Counted from the stretch's first letter, positions 1-9,609 are shown. The stretch: DNA of 64,000 nucleotides from Acidobacteriota bacterium (GCA_021781455.1 JAJXWV010000056.1:25893-89892); one strand, 5' to 3'. Notes: a model not told the origin generated them from the letters alone. Numbers and translations are program-made.

Positions 1-1162
1 CCTCGCGCAGAGCGCCGATCATGTCGAGGTTGACCATTGCGATGACGCGATCCATCGGGAACGGTGGATGGTCGACGAGGTAGGCCGACCCGGCGAGCCC
101 GCTCTCTTCGCCCGAGAAAAGGGCGAAGACGATCGTGCGGCGATCGGTGGCGTCCTTCAGATCATTGGCGACCTGCTCGGCTGCATTCATCACGCCGGAA
201 GTGCCCGAGGCGTTGTCGTCGGCTCCCGGATGGATCTCGTGCACGTTCGGCCTCGTCGATCCCTGGCCGCCATAGCCGAGATGGTCGTAGTGAGCGCCGA
301 GAACGACGATCTCGCCGGCGAGCTTGCCGCGGCCGGGCAGCATCCCGGCGAGGTTCTCGGTATTGACGTACTGCGGCTTCACGTCGACGTTGCCTGAGAT
401 CTTCAGATTCGTGGCCTTCGAGCGCGGCCGCAGATCGCGATCGACCGCCTTCTGGAACTGCTCGAGATCGATGCCCGCGGGCCGGAGCCAGGCCTGGGCG
501 ACGGAGGTCTTCACCTGGAGGACCGGAATACCGGCCGGGCTCTCGGGGCCGTCGTTCTTGAGCGCCGGGACTTTGTCCTGACCTTCATCCTGGAATGGCC
601 CGGTTACGAAGATGACCGCAGCCGCGCCGCGCTCGCGCGCCTGCAGGACCTTGTACCGCATGGCCGACCAGCGGCTCGGCTTGCGTCCGTCGAACGGCGA
701 GGCATCGTCCTTCTCCTGCGGTTCGTACCGCAACATCAGCACGACTTTGCCTTTGAGATCGAGGCCCTCGTACTCGCGATAGCCGATCGGCGGCGCGTCG
801 ATGCCGTAACCGACGAAGACCAGATCACCCGAGAAAGCGCCGGGACTGGAGAAGCCCAGCGGCGACCAGGCGTCGGCCGCGACTCCCTCGAGGCGATTGT
901 TCGGGCCGGCCGATACGCCCGTTTTGACCGGGAAGGCCTGCCGATAGCTCGCTGCGAACACCGGCTGCAAGCCGATTCCGCGCAGCCGCTGTTCGATGTA
1001 GTCGGCGGCGAGGCGGATGCCCTTGGTGTCGAGGCCGCGCCCCTCCATCTGCGGCGAAGCGAGAGTGCCGATGTCGGTCTGGAGTTTCTTTTCGAGCGCG
1101 CTCTGCGCAAAGAGCGGCGCGCAGACGAGAAGCAGCACCGCGATCGTGCGAATCGATTTCAT
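1..1162 (-). CDS. M28 family aminopeptidase with PA domain (C-terminus outside window)
   Basis: Secreted zinc peptidase of family M28; the frame stays open to the window edge, so only the first 387 codons are visible. The ATG at 1162 is preceded by GGAGG (spacing 6), and the first 20 residues form a signal peptide ending CAPLFAQ. A protease-associated insert lies at about residues 100-230. The peptidase core shows the zinc-ligand motifs HYDHLG, GADDNASG and GEES, then NLDMIG just before the edge. Family members hydrolyse N-terminal residues of peptides in the periplasm or outside the cell. It is divergent from the deoxyhypusine-synthase-like gene. The family call is firm; substrate specificity cannot be read. 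Confidence 0.9.
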   Translation of the reverse strand, partial: MKSIRTIAVLLLVCAPLFAQSALEKKLQTDIGTLASPQMEGRGLDTKGIRLAADYIEQRLRGIGLQPVFAASYRQAFPVKTGVSAGPNNRLEGVAADAWSPLGFSSPGAFSGDLVFVGYGIDAPPIGYREYEGLDLKGKVVLMLRYEPQEKDDASPFDGRKPSRWSAMRYKVLQARERGAAAVIFVTGPFQDEGQDKVPALKNDGPESPAGIPVLQVKTSVAQAWLRPAGIDLEQFQKAVDRDLRPRSKATNLKISGNVDVKPQYVNTENLAGMLPGRGKLAGEIVVLGAHYDHLGYGGQGSTRPNVHEIHPGADDNASGTSGVMNAAEQVANDLKDATDRRTIVFALFSGEESGLAGSAYLVDHPPFPMDRVIAMVNLDMIGALRE

Positions 1163-1287
1163 GCAGGACCTCCGGACGAAGTTCGCGCGATCCTAGCAAG
1201 AAACCCGGCGCCGACAGATGTGATGGACGCCGCTCCTGCGCTCTGCCCTCTGCCCTCCGCGCTCTCGCTTCTGTATCATTCGCCGCC

Positions 1288-2262
1288 ATGGCCGGACCAA
1301 TCACGCAGTTCATCGAGACCCACTACCGCCACTTCAACGCCGCCGCATTGAAGGCCGCGGCCGACGACTACAACCAGCACCTCGCCTCAGGCGGGAAGAT
1401 GCTGGTCACGATCGCCGGCGCGATGTCGACCGCGGAGCTCGGCATCTCGCTCGCGGAGATGATCCGCAACGACAAGGTCCACGCCATCAGCTGCACCGGC
1501 GCGAACCTCGAAGAGGACATCTTCAACCTCGTCGCCAACAAGTACTACGAGCGGGTGCCGCACTACCGGCACCTCAGCCCGCGCGAAGAGCAGGCGCTCC
1601 TCGAGCGGCACATGAACCGCGTCACCGACACCTGCATCCCGGAAGCAGAGGCCATGCGCCGCATCGAAGCGGCCGTGCTGCGGCACTGGGTGGAGAAGGA
1701 CCGCGCCGGCAAGCGCCTCTTCCCGCACGAGTTCATGTACGAGATCCTGCGCGACGGCTCGATCAAGGAGTCGTATCAGATCGACCCGAAGCACTCCTGG
1801 ATGATCGCCGCGGCCGAGAAGAATCTCCCCATGTTCGTCCCCGGCTGGGAGGACTCGACCCTCGGCAACATGTACTCCGGGCATTGCATCTCGGGCGACG
1901 TGAAGAACGTGCACACCGTGCGCACCGGCATCGAGTACATGATCGAGCTCGCCGACTACTACACGAAAACCTCGGCGAAGAATTCGATCGGCTTCTTCCA
2001 GATCGGCGGCGGCATCGCCGGCGATTTCCCGATCTGCGTCGTGCCGATGCTCCACCAGGACCTGCAACGGACCAACGTGCCGCTCTGGGGTTACTTCTGC
2101 CAGATCAGCGACTCGACCACCTCGTACGGCTCTTACTCCGGCGCCGTACCGAACGAGAAGATCACCTGGGGCAAGCTCGGCATCGACACGCCCAAGCACA
2201 TCATCGAATCGGACGCGGCGATCGTGGCGCCACTGGTGTTCGCGTACGTGCTGGGCTGGTAG
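1288..2262 (+). CDS. Deoxyhypusine synthase family protein
   Basis: 324 aa, close to the full length of the deoxyhypusine synthase fold. The C-terminal NEKITWGKLGID stretch carries the conserved WGK; Lys296 matches the lysine that forms the covalent aminobutyl intermediate in eukaryotic and archaeal enzymes. The segment IGFFQIGGGIAGDFPICVVPML is the NAD-binding region. Bacteria lack eIF5A, so the role cannot be hypusination. Bacterial homologues have been linked to homospermidine-type polyamine chemistry (family knowledge, not visible here). No clear Shine-Dalgarno precedes the ATG. No polyamine genes sit beside it; it looks monocistronic. Confidence 0.85.
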   Translation: MAGPITQFIETHYRHFNAAALKAAADDYNQHLASGGKMLVTIAGAMSTAELGISLAEMIRNDKVHAISCTGANLEEDIFNLVANKYYERVPHYRHLSPREEQALLERHMNRVTDTCIPEAEAMRRIEAAVLRHWVEKDRAGKRLFPHEFMYEILRDGSIKESYQIDPKHSWMIAAAEKNLPMFVPGWEDSTLGNMYSGHCISGDVKNVHTVRTGIEYMIELADYYTKTSAKNSIGFFQIGGGIAGDFPICVVPMLHQDLQRTNVPLWGYFCQISDSTTSYGSYSGAVPNEKITWGKLGIDTPKHIIESDAAIVAPLVFAYVLGW

Positions 2263-2295
2263 CTTCCCGATTGATCGGGCCTTCGGCTGCTTTCG

Positions 2296-4308
2296 TTACG
2301 GCGTCTCCACGGTCACGCTGCTCGTGGCGGTCGAGCCGCGGAGGGCGGCGTCGATGGCGGTGCGTTTCGAGCCGTCGGCGTGCAGGTCGAAGATGAAGGC
2401 GTCGCCGCGGCGGCCGACGAACGCGGCCGCAGGCTTGACGTCGAGGACGGCGTCGGCCGGTGCGTGTGGCGCGAAGACGACGAAGCGCCGCCGGTCGCCT
2501 TCCTGCAGACGCACGGCGGCGCTGGGCACGAACGTCGAGTCGCCGACCACGAACGGATAGGCCCCGCTCGGATCGTGCGTGCTTCCCTTGACCAGCACCC
2601 ATCGTGAGGCATCTGCGAAGAACAGCGGCGGCGAGATGATCGTGGCGTTCCTTTCGGGCACGACCACGTCGTGGCGGACGAACCCGTTGCGCCCGATCTC
2701 CGGCAGACGGACCAGCGTCTTGATGGCGTAGGCGCCCGGCGCAAGGGCAAGCGTGCCGAGGTACTTCACGCCGCCCTCGTTGAGCTTCGCGCCGACCTTG
2801 TCGGTATCGATGGTCAGGCGCTGGAACAGCGAATCGGCGACGCCGCCGTTGGCGTCGAAGGCATAGACGAAGATGTCGGCGACGAGGATGGGATCGTCTT
2901 TGATGCGCATCAGGTCGGCGCCGTTCACGTCGACGACGACCGGCACCGCGGCCCGCTCACCGCTGCCCATGAACACGGAGGGGAGGGCATCGACGTGGAT
3001 GTCGGGCTGTGGCACGTCGTTGATCATGATTTCGGCGGTGGCGAGCACGCGCTCGGCCTCGTTCGTCGATCCTGCCTCGTAGTAGCCGGCGCGGTACGAG
3101 AGGCTCGCTCCGCCCGGCCCACCCGGCAGCTTGACCGTCAGCTTGTGAAATGAGCCGGGATCGTCCGTCGCTCCCCGGAAGGCGAGAACGTACGTCACCT
3201 CCTGCTGATGGAGCATCCGCTCGAACGCCGAGTTCAGGTCGTTGGTGTTCTGGAAGACCCTCCCTCCTCCGGCCGAGGCGAGCAGATGGAGCGCTTCGTT
3301 GTTCTCGGGCGTGTTGCTGCCGGGAACGATCTGATCGCGCAGACCGTGAATGTCGATGGCGTGAAGCGTCACGTCCGAGCGGCGGCACATCTCTCCGAAG
3401 TTCGCGAGCAACCTCTGCGATTCACTGTTGCCGAAGCTCTGGTCCGTGTTGACCTTCCAGATCTCGCCGCGCTCGATTGCGACCTGGTCCTCCTCCCCTT
3501 CCTTGGTCATGGGACGGCGGCCCTGCACCAGCTTCGGGTCGAAGCCCTCGGACAGCAGGATGATTTCCTTGCGTCCGTACACCGTGTTCATGGCCCGCGA
3601 GATCATGGCCAGGATCTCGAGCTCGCGGTCGACCTGGTGCCGGCGGTACGCGTCGTCGAACTCGGCGGCCCGGCGGACCAGGACGCGTTGTGCTTCCGAG
3701 GCCTGGATCATCTTCGCTTCATGCGCAGAGGGACTGAATGGATCGCCGGTCATCACTGGCTCGGGAACCGGTGCCGCCCCCGTTGCCGTGATCTGAAGAG
3801 GATCGGTACCCATGAACTCGATGGGGTTGTCGATCGCGCTGAGGATGACCTTGCGATCGGTGGTGAACGCGGTGACCAGCCGAAAGCCCTTGTTGGTGTC
3901 CATCGTCCCGACGGCCACGCGGTCGCGGCGGTTCATGGAGTGCGCCACGAACTCGCGCGCGGCCGCCTTGGCCCGGAGCAGGGCGTTCGGATTGGAGTAC
4001 GACAGGTCGAACAGCAGCATGAAATTGCGCCGAGCCGCTGGATTGATCGGCGTCGTCGAGGGAGCGACGGTGGGCGTGGTGTAGGCCGGCGAGGCGAAAT
4101 CGATGGCCTCGAACCCGGTGATGATCCGCGGCTTGCCGTTGTCGAACAGCTGGAAATCCGAGGCCCGCAGGTCGCGCACGGGATTGCCGTCGCGCCCGAC
4201 CACCGTCACCGGGACTTCCACCACCCTGACGTTGATCGACTCGGTGACTTGCGCGAACGCCGTCGTCGCGCCGAGCAGGAGGAGGACAACGCTCAATCGC
4301 AAGGGCAT
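2296..4308 (-). CDS. VWFA-related Acidobacterial domain protein (copy 1)
   Basis: 670-aa exported protein. Signal peptide MPLRLSVVLLLLGATTAFAQ; then a region with the VTVVGRDGNPVRDLRASDF pattern typical of these proteins (about 30-55). A von Willebrand factor A-like domain follows (about 90-370), with a DLSYS (DxSxS) MIDAS-type metal site after NFMLLFD. The C-terminal half is beta-rich and has no recognised domain. The start is supported by GAGGTGATCC just upstream. It lies 16 bp downstream of a paralogue of exactly the same length, so the two are probably one transcript. The domain family is known mainly from Acidobacteria; function is not established, probably adhesion or envelope protein-protein contact. 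Confidence 0.85.
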   Translation of the reverse strand: MPLRLSVVLLLLGATTAFAQVTESINVRVVEVPVTVVGRDGNPVRDLRASDFQLFDNGKPRIITGFEAIDFASPAYTTPTVAPSTTPINPAARRNFMLLFDLSYSNPNALLRAKAAAREFVAHSMNRRDRVAVGTMDTNKGFRLVTAFTTDRKVILSAIDNPIEFMGTDPLQITATGAAPVPEPVMTGDPFSPSAHEAKMIQASEAQRVLVRRAAEFDDAYRRHQVDRELEILAMISRAMNTVYGRKEIILLSEGFDPKLVQGRRPMTKEGEEDQVAIERGEIWKVNTDQSFGNSESQRLLANFGEMCRRSDVTLHAIDIHGLRDQIVPGSNTPENNEALHLLASAGGGRVFQNTNDLNSAFERMLHQQEVTYVLAFRGATDDPGSFHKLTVKLPGGPGGASLSYRAGYYEAGSTNEAERVLATAEIMINDVPQPDIHVDALPSVFMGSGERAAVPVVVDVNGADLMRIKDDPILVADIFVYAFDANGGVADSLFQRLTIDTDKVGAKLNEGGVKYLGTLALAPGAYAIKTLVRLPEIGRNGFVRHDVVVPERNATIISPPLFFADASRWVLVKGSTHDPSGAYPFVVGDSTFVPSAAVRLQEGDRRRFVVFAPHAPADAVLDVKPAAAFVGRRGDAFIFDLHADGSKRTAIDAALRGSTATSSVTVETP

Positions 4309-4324
4309 GGGATCACCTCGAAGC

Positions 4325-6337
4325 TCATTCGACGTGAATCGGAGTCGTGGATGTCTCTTGAGCGGTGCCGCTCTTGGTACGAACGGTGACGTTCACGGAT
4401 GACGCATCGGCGGCGACGCTGTCGAGCTGCATGACGAGCTTCGTCCCGTTCGCGCTCTTGAAGCGGGAAAGCACTTTTGCAGCGGGAGTCGTTTCGATGA
4501 TGACGTCATCGGGCGCGGCGTTCTGGACGAACACTGCGAACTTGCTTGGCTCACCGCTCTTCACTCGAACGCCGGCACGCGGGATGAACATGTCGCCATT
4601 CACTTCGAACGGATAGGCGGCGTTGGTCTTGTCGTGAGAGGCGCCCTTGATCATCAGCCACTTGCCGGGCGATTCAAAGAAGAACGGTTTCGACAGCGCC
4701 ACGTCGGAATGCCGCGGCACGACGATGTCGGTCCGCAGGAACCCCTTGCGATCGGTCTCCATGACACGGACCAGCGTCTTCACCGCGTACGATCCGGGAG
4801 GGAGGCTGAGCACGCCGTAGAACTTGATCCCGCTCGAGCGCAACGTCGTCCCGACCTTGGTGAGATCGAGACCAATGCGCTGATAGAGGGAATCCCGCAC
4901 CAGCCCCTCGTCGTCGAATGCGTACGCGAACACCTCCGTGGTGAGGCTGTTGCCCTTCACTCCGTCGAGGAGATCCGGCCCGTTGATCTCGAGCACGACC
5001 GGAACCTGGGCGTTCTCACCGCTGGTCGGGAACGGTGCGATCAGCGCCGCGACGTGAACCGCGTCCTGCGGGATGTCGTTGACCACGATCTCGGCGTTAG
5101 AGAGCGAGCGCTCAGCGACGTTCTCGCCACCGGCCTCGTAGTACCCCGCCCGGGCGCTGACGCGGCCGCCCGGAACATCGACGAGCTTCACCTTCAGGTT
5201 GTGAAACTTTCCCGGCTCGCTCGTCGGAGCCTGGAACGCCAGCACGTACACGACCTCCTGCCGTTTGAGGAAGCGGCTGAAGTCCGCGTCGATGCTGTTC
5301 GCGTTCTTCAGGACCGTTCCGCCGGTCGGATTGGCGAGGATGTACAGCCCTTCGTTCGATTGGTGCTCGATTCCGTTCTGGGCATCGGCATCACCGCGAA
5401 CGCCTTTGATGTCGATGGCGTGGAGGACCACGTCCGAGCGGCGGAAGGCCTCGGCCATGCGATCGACGATGGACATCGATGAAGTATTGCCGTAGCGCTG
5501 ATCGGTATCGACTTCCCAGATGCGGCCGTGCTCGGCCGCGTCGTTCTCGCGCACCTGATCCTGGGTGATCCCGGCATCGCGCCCCTGCACCAGGCGAGGG
5601 TCGAATCCCTCGGACAGGAACACGATGTGCTTCTGGCCGGGGACGCTGCGGAGCGTCTTCGCCAAACCTGCCAGGAGGCCGACTTCGCGGTCGATCTTCT
5701 GCCGGTTATACCGGTCGTCCATGCTCCGCGAGCGGCGGATCATCTCGTTGTACTCGGCGGCCGCCTGCGCTTCGTGCGTGTCTCCGCCGCCGGTCGAGCT
5801 TCCCTGCTCGTTCCAGGGAATCGTGCCGGCAACCTGCAGCGGGTCGTTCCCGTGGAAGGACTGCGGATTCTCGATGGCCTCGGCCACGAGCTTGCGGTCG
5901 CTGGTGAAGGCGCTGAGGAGGCGGAATCCCTTTTGCGCGTCGATCGTGGCCACGGCCACGCGGTCGCGTTTGCCCACGGATTTCGCGACGAAGTCCCGCG
6001 CCGCCTGCTCGGCTCGCGTGAGGGACAGAGGCGAGGAGAACGACAGGTCGAACAGGATCATGAAATTGCGCCGCGCCGCGGGATTCATCGGCGACATGGC
6101 GCTCATCGACTGCGCCGAGGCGAAGTCGATCGAGTCGAGGGCGGTGATGGGCCGGCTCTTTCCCTCGTCGAACACCTGAAAATTCGCGGCCGTCAAACCG
6201 CGCACGGGATTACCCTCGCGATCGACCACCGTCACCGGGACCTCGACGACGCTGACCGTCATCGTCTCCTTCACCTGCGCAAAGGCGATGAACGGCAGTA
6301 GAAAAAGCAAAATGGCGATTCGGCCGGTCGGGCGCAT
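4325..6337 (-). CDS. VWFA-related Acidobacterial domain protein (copy 2)
   Basis: Paralogue of the downstream gene, also 670 aa when started at the ATG at 6337. That ATG has AAGGAG seven bases upstream and begins a clean signal peptide (MRPTGRIAILLFLLPFIAFAQ); the frame stays open upstream but that part looks non-coding. It shows the VTVVDREGNPVRGLTAANF motif, a DLSFS MIDAS-like metal site after NFMILFD, and the same C-terminal beta-rich architecture as copy 1 (TDIVVPRHSD here, HDVVVPERNA there). First gene of a two-gene unit. Molecular role unknown; secreted or surface location inferred from the signal peptide. Confidence 0.85.
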   Translation of the reverse strand: MRPTGRIAILLFLLPFIAFAQVKETMTVSVVEVPVTVVDREGNPVRGLTAANFQVFDEGKSRPITALDSIDFASAQSMSAMSPMNPAARRNFMILFDLSFSSPLSLTRAEQAARDFVAKSVGKRDRVAVATIDAQKGFRLLSAFTSDRKLVAEAIENPQSFHGNDPLQVAGTIPWNEQGSSTGGGDTHEAQAAAEYNEMIRRSRSMDDRYNRQKIDREVGLLAGLAKTLRSVPGQKHIVFLSEGFDPRLVQGRDAGITQDQVRENDAAEHGRIWEVDTDQRYGNTSSMSIVDRMAEAFRRSDVVLHAIDIKGVRGDADAQNGIEHQSNEGLYILANPTGGTVLKNANSIDADFSRFLKRQEVVYVLAFQAPTSEPGKFHNLKVKLVDVPGGRVSARAGYYEAGGENVAERSLSNAEIVVNDIPQDAVHVAALIAPFPTSGENAQVPVVLEINGPDLLDGVKGNSLTTEVFAYAFDDEGLVRDSLYQRIGLDLTKVGTTLRSSGIKFYGVLSLPPGSYAVKTLVRVMETDRKGFLRTDIVVPRHSDVALSKPFFFESPGKWLMIKGASHDKTNAAYPFEVNGDMFIPRAGVRVKSGEPSKFAVFVQNAAPDDVIIETTPAAKVLSRFKSANGTKLVMQLDSVAADASSVNVTVRTKSGTAQETSTTPIHVE

Positions 6338-6425
6338 GGAGCATCTCCTTGTCAGAAGTAGCTTAGTGTAGCGCCGACGACCGTCCCTGGAGAGCAGCTG
6401 CCCGGCAGAGGTGCGGAGATGGCGC

Positions 6426-7082
6426 TCAGCGCGGTTGCTTCTTCTGCCTGGGCTCGACGGCATTCTGCCCGTTGCGCAGCATGCCGTGGCGGAGGATGCG
6501 TGCGATCTCGCCCACCACCTCGTCCGTGCCTTTGCCGAAGTGATCCTTCACGCCGAAGAGCACCTCGATCGAGAAATAGTTGTAGAAGATCCGCGTCGCC
6601 AGCATCACCGCCGAGATCGGTGAGAGTCCTTCGGCCAGCTTGCTGCGCAGCTTGGCTTCCATGCCGTGCGATTTGAGGAAGGTGTCGAAGCGACGCGCCA
6701 TGTCCTCGTAGAACTTCCGGATGTGGGAGCCGTCGAATTCCACGACGTCGACGTAGATCAGCGCCACGTGCTGCCGGTACTGCTGCACGGCCTGACGCGT
6801 GGCGCGGCCGAGCTCCTCGAGGTTGTCGGGGAACTCTCCCGCGGCCAGTGCGCGGTTGAAGGGGAAATCGGGCCGCGACATGGCCTCGAAATATTGATCG
6901 AGCAGCTCGCGGAAGATCGACTCCTTGTCCTCGAAGTGGTGGTAGACGTTGCCTTTCGACAGCGAGGCCGCATCGGCGATGTCCTGGACACTCGTCGCGC
7001 CGTAGCCGTGATGTGAGAAAAGCTTCAGCGCCGCGTCGAGGATCTGCGTGCGTGACCGTTCCGATCGTTGTTCCTGGTGCAT
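6426..7082 (-). CDS. TetR family transcriptional regulator
   Basis: 218 aa from the ATG at 7082; the open frame extends upstream but only through a repeat element. The N-terminal TetR_N helix-turn-helix is clear: RSRTQILDAALKLFSHHGYGATSVQDIADAASLSKGNVYHHFEDKESI. The C-terminal all-helical domain (about 75-200) should bind a ligand. It is the last gene, in the same orientation, of a cluster of fatty-acyl-type enzymes, separated from the acyl-CoA ligase by a palindromic repeat. TetR proteins in such clusters usually repress acyl-chain metabolism in response to acyl-CoA; that role, and control of the palindrome at 14319-14330, are inference. Confidence 0.88.
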   Translation of the reverse strand: MHQEQRSERSRTQILDAALKLFSHHGYGATSVQDIADAASLSKGNVYHHFEDKESIFRELLDQYFEAMSRPDFPFNRALAAGEFPDNLEELGRATRQAVQQYRQHVALIYVDVVEFDGSHIRKFYEDMARRFDTFLKSHGMEAKLRSKLAEGLSPISAVMLATRIFYNYFSIEVLFGVKDHFGKGTDEVVGEIARILRHGMLRNGQNAVEPRQKKQPR

Positions 7083-7101
7083 TGTCAGTTCACCAACGCC
7101 A

Positions 7102-7216
7102 GGAGTGCCGGCAAGCTGCCGGCCGGTCGCCGGGCTTCCAGCCCGGCGACTTTTTCCTGGCCCTGGAAATGCCCGGGCAGGATGCCCGGGCACCGGCCGG
7201 CTGGAAGCCGGCACTC
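7102..7216. repeat. 115-bp palindromic intergenic element
   Basis: The two ends are imperfect inverted repeats of about 34 bp (GGAGTGCCGGC...GCCGGCACTCC). An inner hairpin CGCCGGGCT/AGCCCGGCG and a second one, GCCCGGGCA/TGCCCGGGC, lie between them. It sits between the acyl-CoA ligase and the TetR gene and may act as an mRNA hairpin or attenuator. The nested palindromic form resembles REP/MITE-type sequences, but only one copy was seen in the window. Confidence 0.6.
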
Positions 7217-7245
7217 CATCGCAGCGCGTCCCGTGGTCGGGTTCA

Positions 7246-8709
7246 TTACCCTTCACTCCTCAGCATCGACTTGAGCTGCTCCTTCATGACTTTGCCGTAA
7301 GGCGTGCGCGGCAGAGCGTCGACAAAAACGAACCGCCGCGGGACTTTGTACCTGGCAATGTGCAGCGTCAAGTAGGACGCCAACTCTTCCGCGCTGACTT
7401 GCCCGACGACGAACGCCACACCCACTTCGCCCCACTTCTCGTCGGCAACGGGAACGACTGCCGCGTCCGTGACCGACGGGTGCGCCACGAGCTCGGCCTC
7501 GATCTCGGCCGGATAGATATTGACGCCCCCGCTGATGAACAGGTCCTTGCGGCGGCCGGCGATGAAGAAGAACCCCTCCTCATCGCGGCGCGCGAGATCG
7601 CCCGTTCGCAGCCAGCCGTCCGAGTACGCCGCACGCGTCGCCTCTTCGTCGTTCCAGTAGCCCTTCGATACGTGCGGGCCGCGAATCCACATCTCGCCGA
7701 CTTCTCCCGCCGCGGCGTCGTGACCCTCGCCATCGACGATCCTCACCTCCGTGAACAGCATCGGCCGTCCGATCGAACCGGGCTTCCGGTACGAATCCTC
7801 CACCGTCATCGTGAAGCAGTTCACGCCGGCCTCGGTCATCCCGTAGCCCTGTTTGAACGGCACGCCACGCTTCTGGTAGGCGTCGATGATGAAGTGCGGC
7901 AGCGGCGCGCCGCCGGAGATGAACCAGCGCACGTGGTCGAGGCTCACGGTCCTGAACTCCGGCGCGTCCATCAGCATCTTCCAGATCGTCGGGACTCCGA
8001 ACGCGATCGGGCAGCGATATTTCTCGAAAGCCTTCCACACCTCGGATGCGTCGAAGCCCTTGTGCAGGATCACCGTGCCGCCTGCGCAGAACAGCGGGAT
8101 CAGGAACACCGCCAGGCCGCCGGCGTGGTACATCGGCGTGTAGACCTGAGCGACGTCATCGGCACGCAGGTCCCAGTCGACCGCTGTGTTGTAGCCGTTC
8201 CAGTAGAGCTGGCGGCGCGGAATCATCACGCCTTTCGGCTTGCCCGTCGTCCCGGACGTGTAAAGCAGGCAGTAGATCGCTTCCGGATCGTGCCTCACGG
8301 CAGTCGGTCGCCGGCCTGCGGTCGGAACATCGGCGATGCCAGTGCTCGTGACTGGCAGCTGCCTGGCGATCTCCGCGAATTCATCGCCGAACAGCAGGTG
8401 CTTCATCCCGCAGTCGCGGACGATGACGTCCAGCTCGCGGGCCGTGGCTCGCGTGGAGAGCGGGACGACGATGGCGTCGATCTTTCCCGCTGCGAAGAAG
8501 AAGGCCACCAGCTCGATGGAGTTGTGCGCCAGGATTCCGAACCGGTCACCGGCGGCGATGCCCATCGACTGCAGCGCTGCGGCGGCTGATTCGGCGCGCA
8601 GGTCGAGATCGCGATAGGTCAGCTGCTCTCCGCTCTCGATCGACACGAGGGCCAGCTTCGCGGGTGTGACGCGGGCGCGCTCGGCGAGGAGGTCGCCGTC
8701 GAAGATCAT
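7246..8709 (-). CDS. AMP-dependent acyl-CoA synthetase/ligase
   Basis: 487-aa ANL-superfamily enzyme that adenylates a carboxylate and transfers the acyl group to CoA. Core motif A3 is YTSGTTGKPKGVMI; A5 is QGYGMTEAG; A7/A8 are WLRTGDLARRDEEGFFFIAGRRKD; the C-terminal lysine is in RTPYGKVMKEQLK. It resembles medium/long-chain fatty-acyl or o-succinylbenzoate-type ligases, but substrate is not determinable. Its ATG overlaps the stop of the upstream hydrolase by 4 bp (ATGA), so the two are translationally coupled within the ketosynthase-hydrolase-ligase operon. Confidence 0.88.
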   Translation of the reverse strand: MIFDGDLLAERARVTPAKLALVSIESGEQLTYRDLDLRAESAAAALQSMGIAAGDRFGILAHNSIELVAFFFAAGKIDAIVVPLSTRATARELDVIVRDCGMKHLLFGDEFAEIARQLPVTSTGIADVPTAGRRPTAVRHDPEAIYCLLYTSGTTGKPKGVMIPRRQLYWNGYNTAVDWDLRADDVAQVYTPMYHAGGLAVFLIPLFCAGGTVILHKGFDASEVWKAFEKYRCPIAFGVPTIWKMLMDAPEFRTVSLDHVRWFISGGAPLPHFIIDAYQKRGVPFKQGYGMTEAGVNCFTMTVEDSYRKPGSIGRPMLFTEVRIVDGEGHDAAAGEVGEMWIRGPHVSKGYWNDEEATRAAYSDGWLRTGDLARRDEEGFFFIAGRRKDLFISGGVNIYPAEIEAELVAHPSVTDAAVVPVADEKWGEVGVAFVVGQVSAEELASYLTLHIARYKVPRRFVFVDALPRTPYGKVMKEQLKSMLRSEG

Positions 8710-9602
8710 GCCGTGGCCTCGATGAGGATGCGCGTGAAGTCATTGGCGCACTGCCGATGAGGTGAGTGCGCGGCGCTCTCGATGACGTGCAGCTGCGACC
8801 CGGGGATGCGCCCCTGCAACGCCTTCGCGTAGTCGAGCGGGAGCAGGCCGTCATGCGCTCCCCAGATCAGCGTGACGGGCATGTGGAGGCTGGGCAGCCG
8901 GGCGTCGACGAGCCACTCGACGATCCCCGCAGCCAGCACGCGCGCCTGTGGCAGCGTCGGCGCGAGTTTCAGCATGGCTTCGACGAGATACTCCCGGATC
9001 GGCACGTCCGGTCCCTGCACCATGCGCAGCAATCGCAGCGCTTCATGGCGATCCTTCGGAAACGCCGGCACATGGCTGAGATCCCAGGCCATGCCGCTGG
9101 CGTCTTCCAGCACCAGATGCGAGACCCGCTCCGGATGTTCTGCGGCGTAGAGGATGCTCACCCAGCCGCCCATCGAGTTGCCCGTGAGGATCACCGGCGT
9201 GTCGGGCGACTCGTGATCGACGATCGCGGCAAGCCCGTCGATCAGCATGCGCATCGGCAGTGGCCCGGTCGCGGGGTCGCTCTGTCCGTGTCCCGGCAGA
9301 TCGATCGCGACGAGACGAAACTTGCCGGCCAGCTGCGGCGCCACCGCCGACCACGATCCCGCCTGGTCGTTGACGCCGTGCACCAGCACCATGGTCCGCG
9401 GGCCCGCGCCTCCGCGGAAGTAGACGAGGCGCGAACCGTCGATGGCGATCTCGTGCTGCTGAAACCCGGCCCGCCGCAGCGCGCGTCGCGTGAGCTTCAC
9501 GAACGCCTCCAGCGGGTGCCGCCGGGCCCAGATCGTGAGAGCGACGAAGATCGCCGCGACCACGACCACGATGACGATGGCGAAGGCGGACAGAGCGCTC
9601 AT
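8706..9602 (-). CDS. Alpha/beta hydrolase with N-terminal membrane anchor
   Basis: 298 aa from the ATG at 9602 (GAGG Shine-Dalgarno; 7 bp after the ketosynthase stop). An N-terminal hydrophobic segment (about 3-24, AFAIVIVVVVAAIFVALTIW) suggests membrane anchoring. The hydrolase core has the oxyanion motif VLVHG, DLPGHG, nucleophile elbow GNSMGG (Ser), and the catalytic Asp/His regions IWGAHDG and ESAAHSPH. Operon position between a KAS III-like enzyme and an acyl-CoA ligase recalls the OleA-OleB-OleC order of long-chain olefin clusters, but OleB identity is not shown. Probably a lipid or thioester hydrolase. Confidence 0.85.
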   Translation of the reverse strand: MSALSAFAIVIVVVVAAIFVALTIWARRHPLEAFVKLTRRALRRAGFQQHEIAIDGSRLVYFRGGAGPRTMVLVHGVNDQAGSWSAVAPQLAGKFRLVAIDLPGHGQSDPATGPLPMRMLIDGLAAIVDHESPDTPVILTGNSMGGWVSILYAAEHPERVSHLVLEDASGMAWDLSHVPAFPKDRHEALRLLRMVQGPDVPIREYLVEAMLKLAPTLPQARVLAAGIVEWLVDARLPSLHMPVTLIWGAHDGLLPLDYAKALQGRIPGSQLHVIESAAHSPHRQCANDFTRILIEATA

Positions 9603-9609
9603 CACCGCC

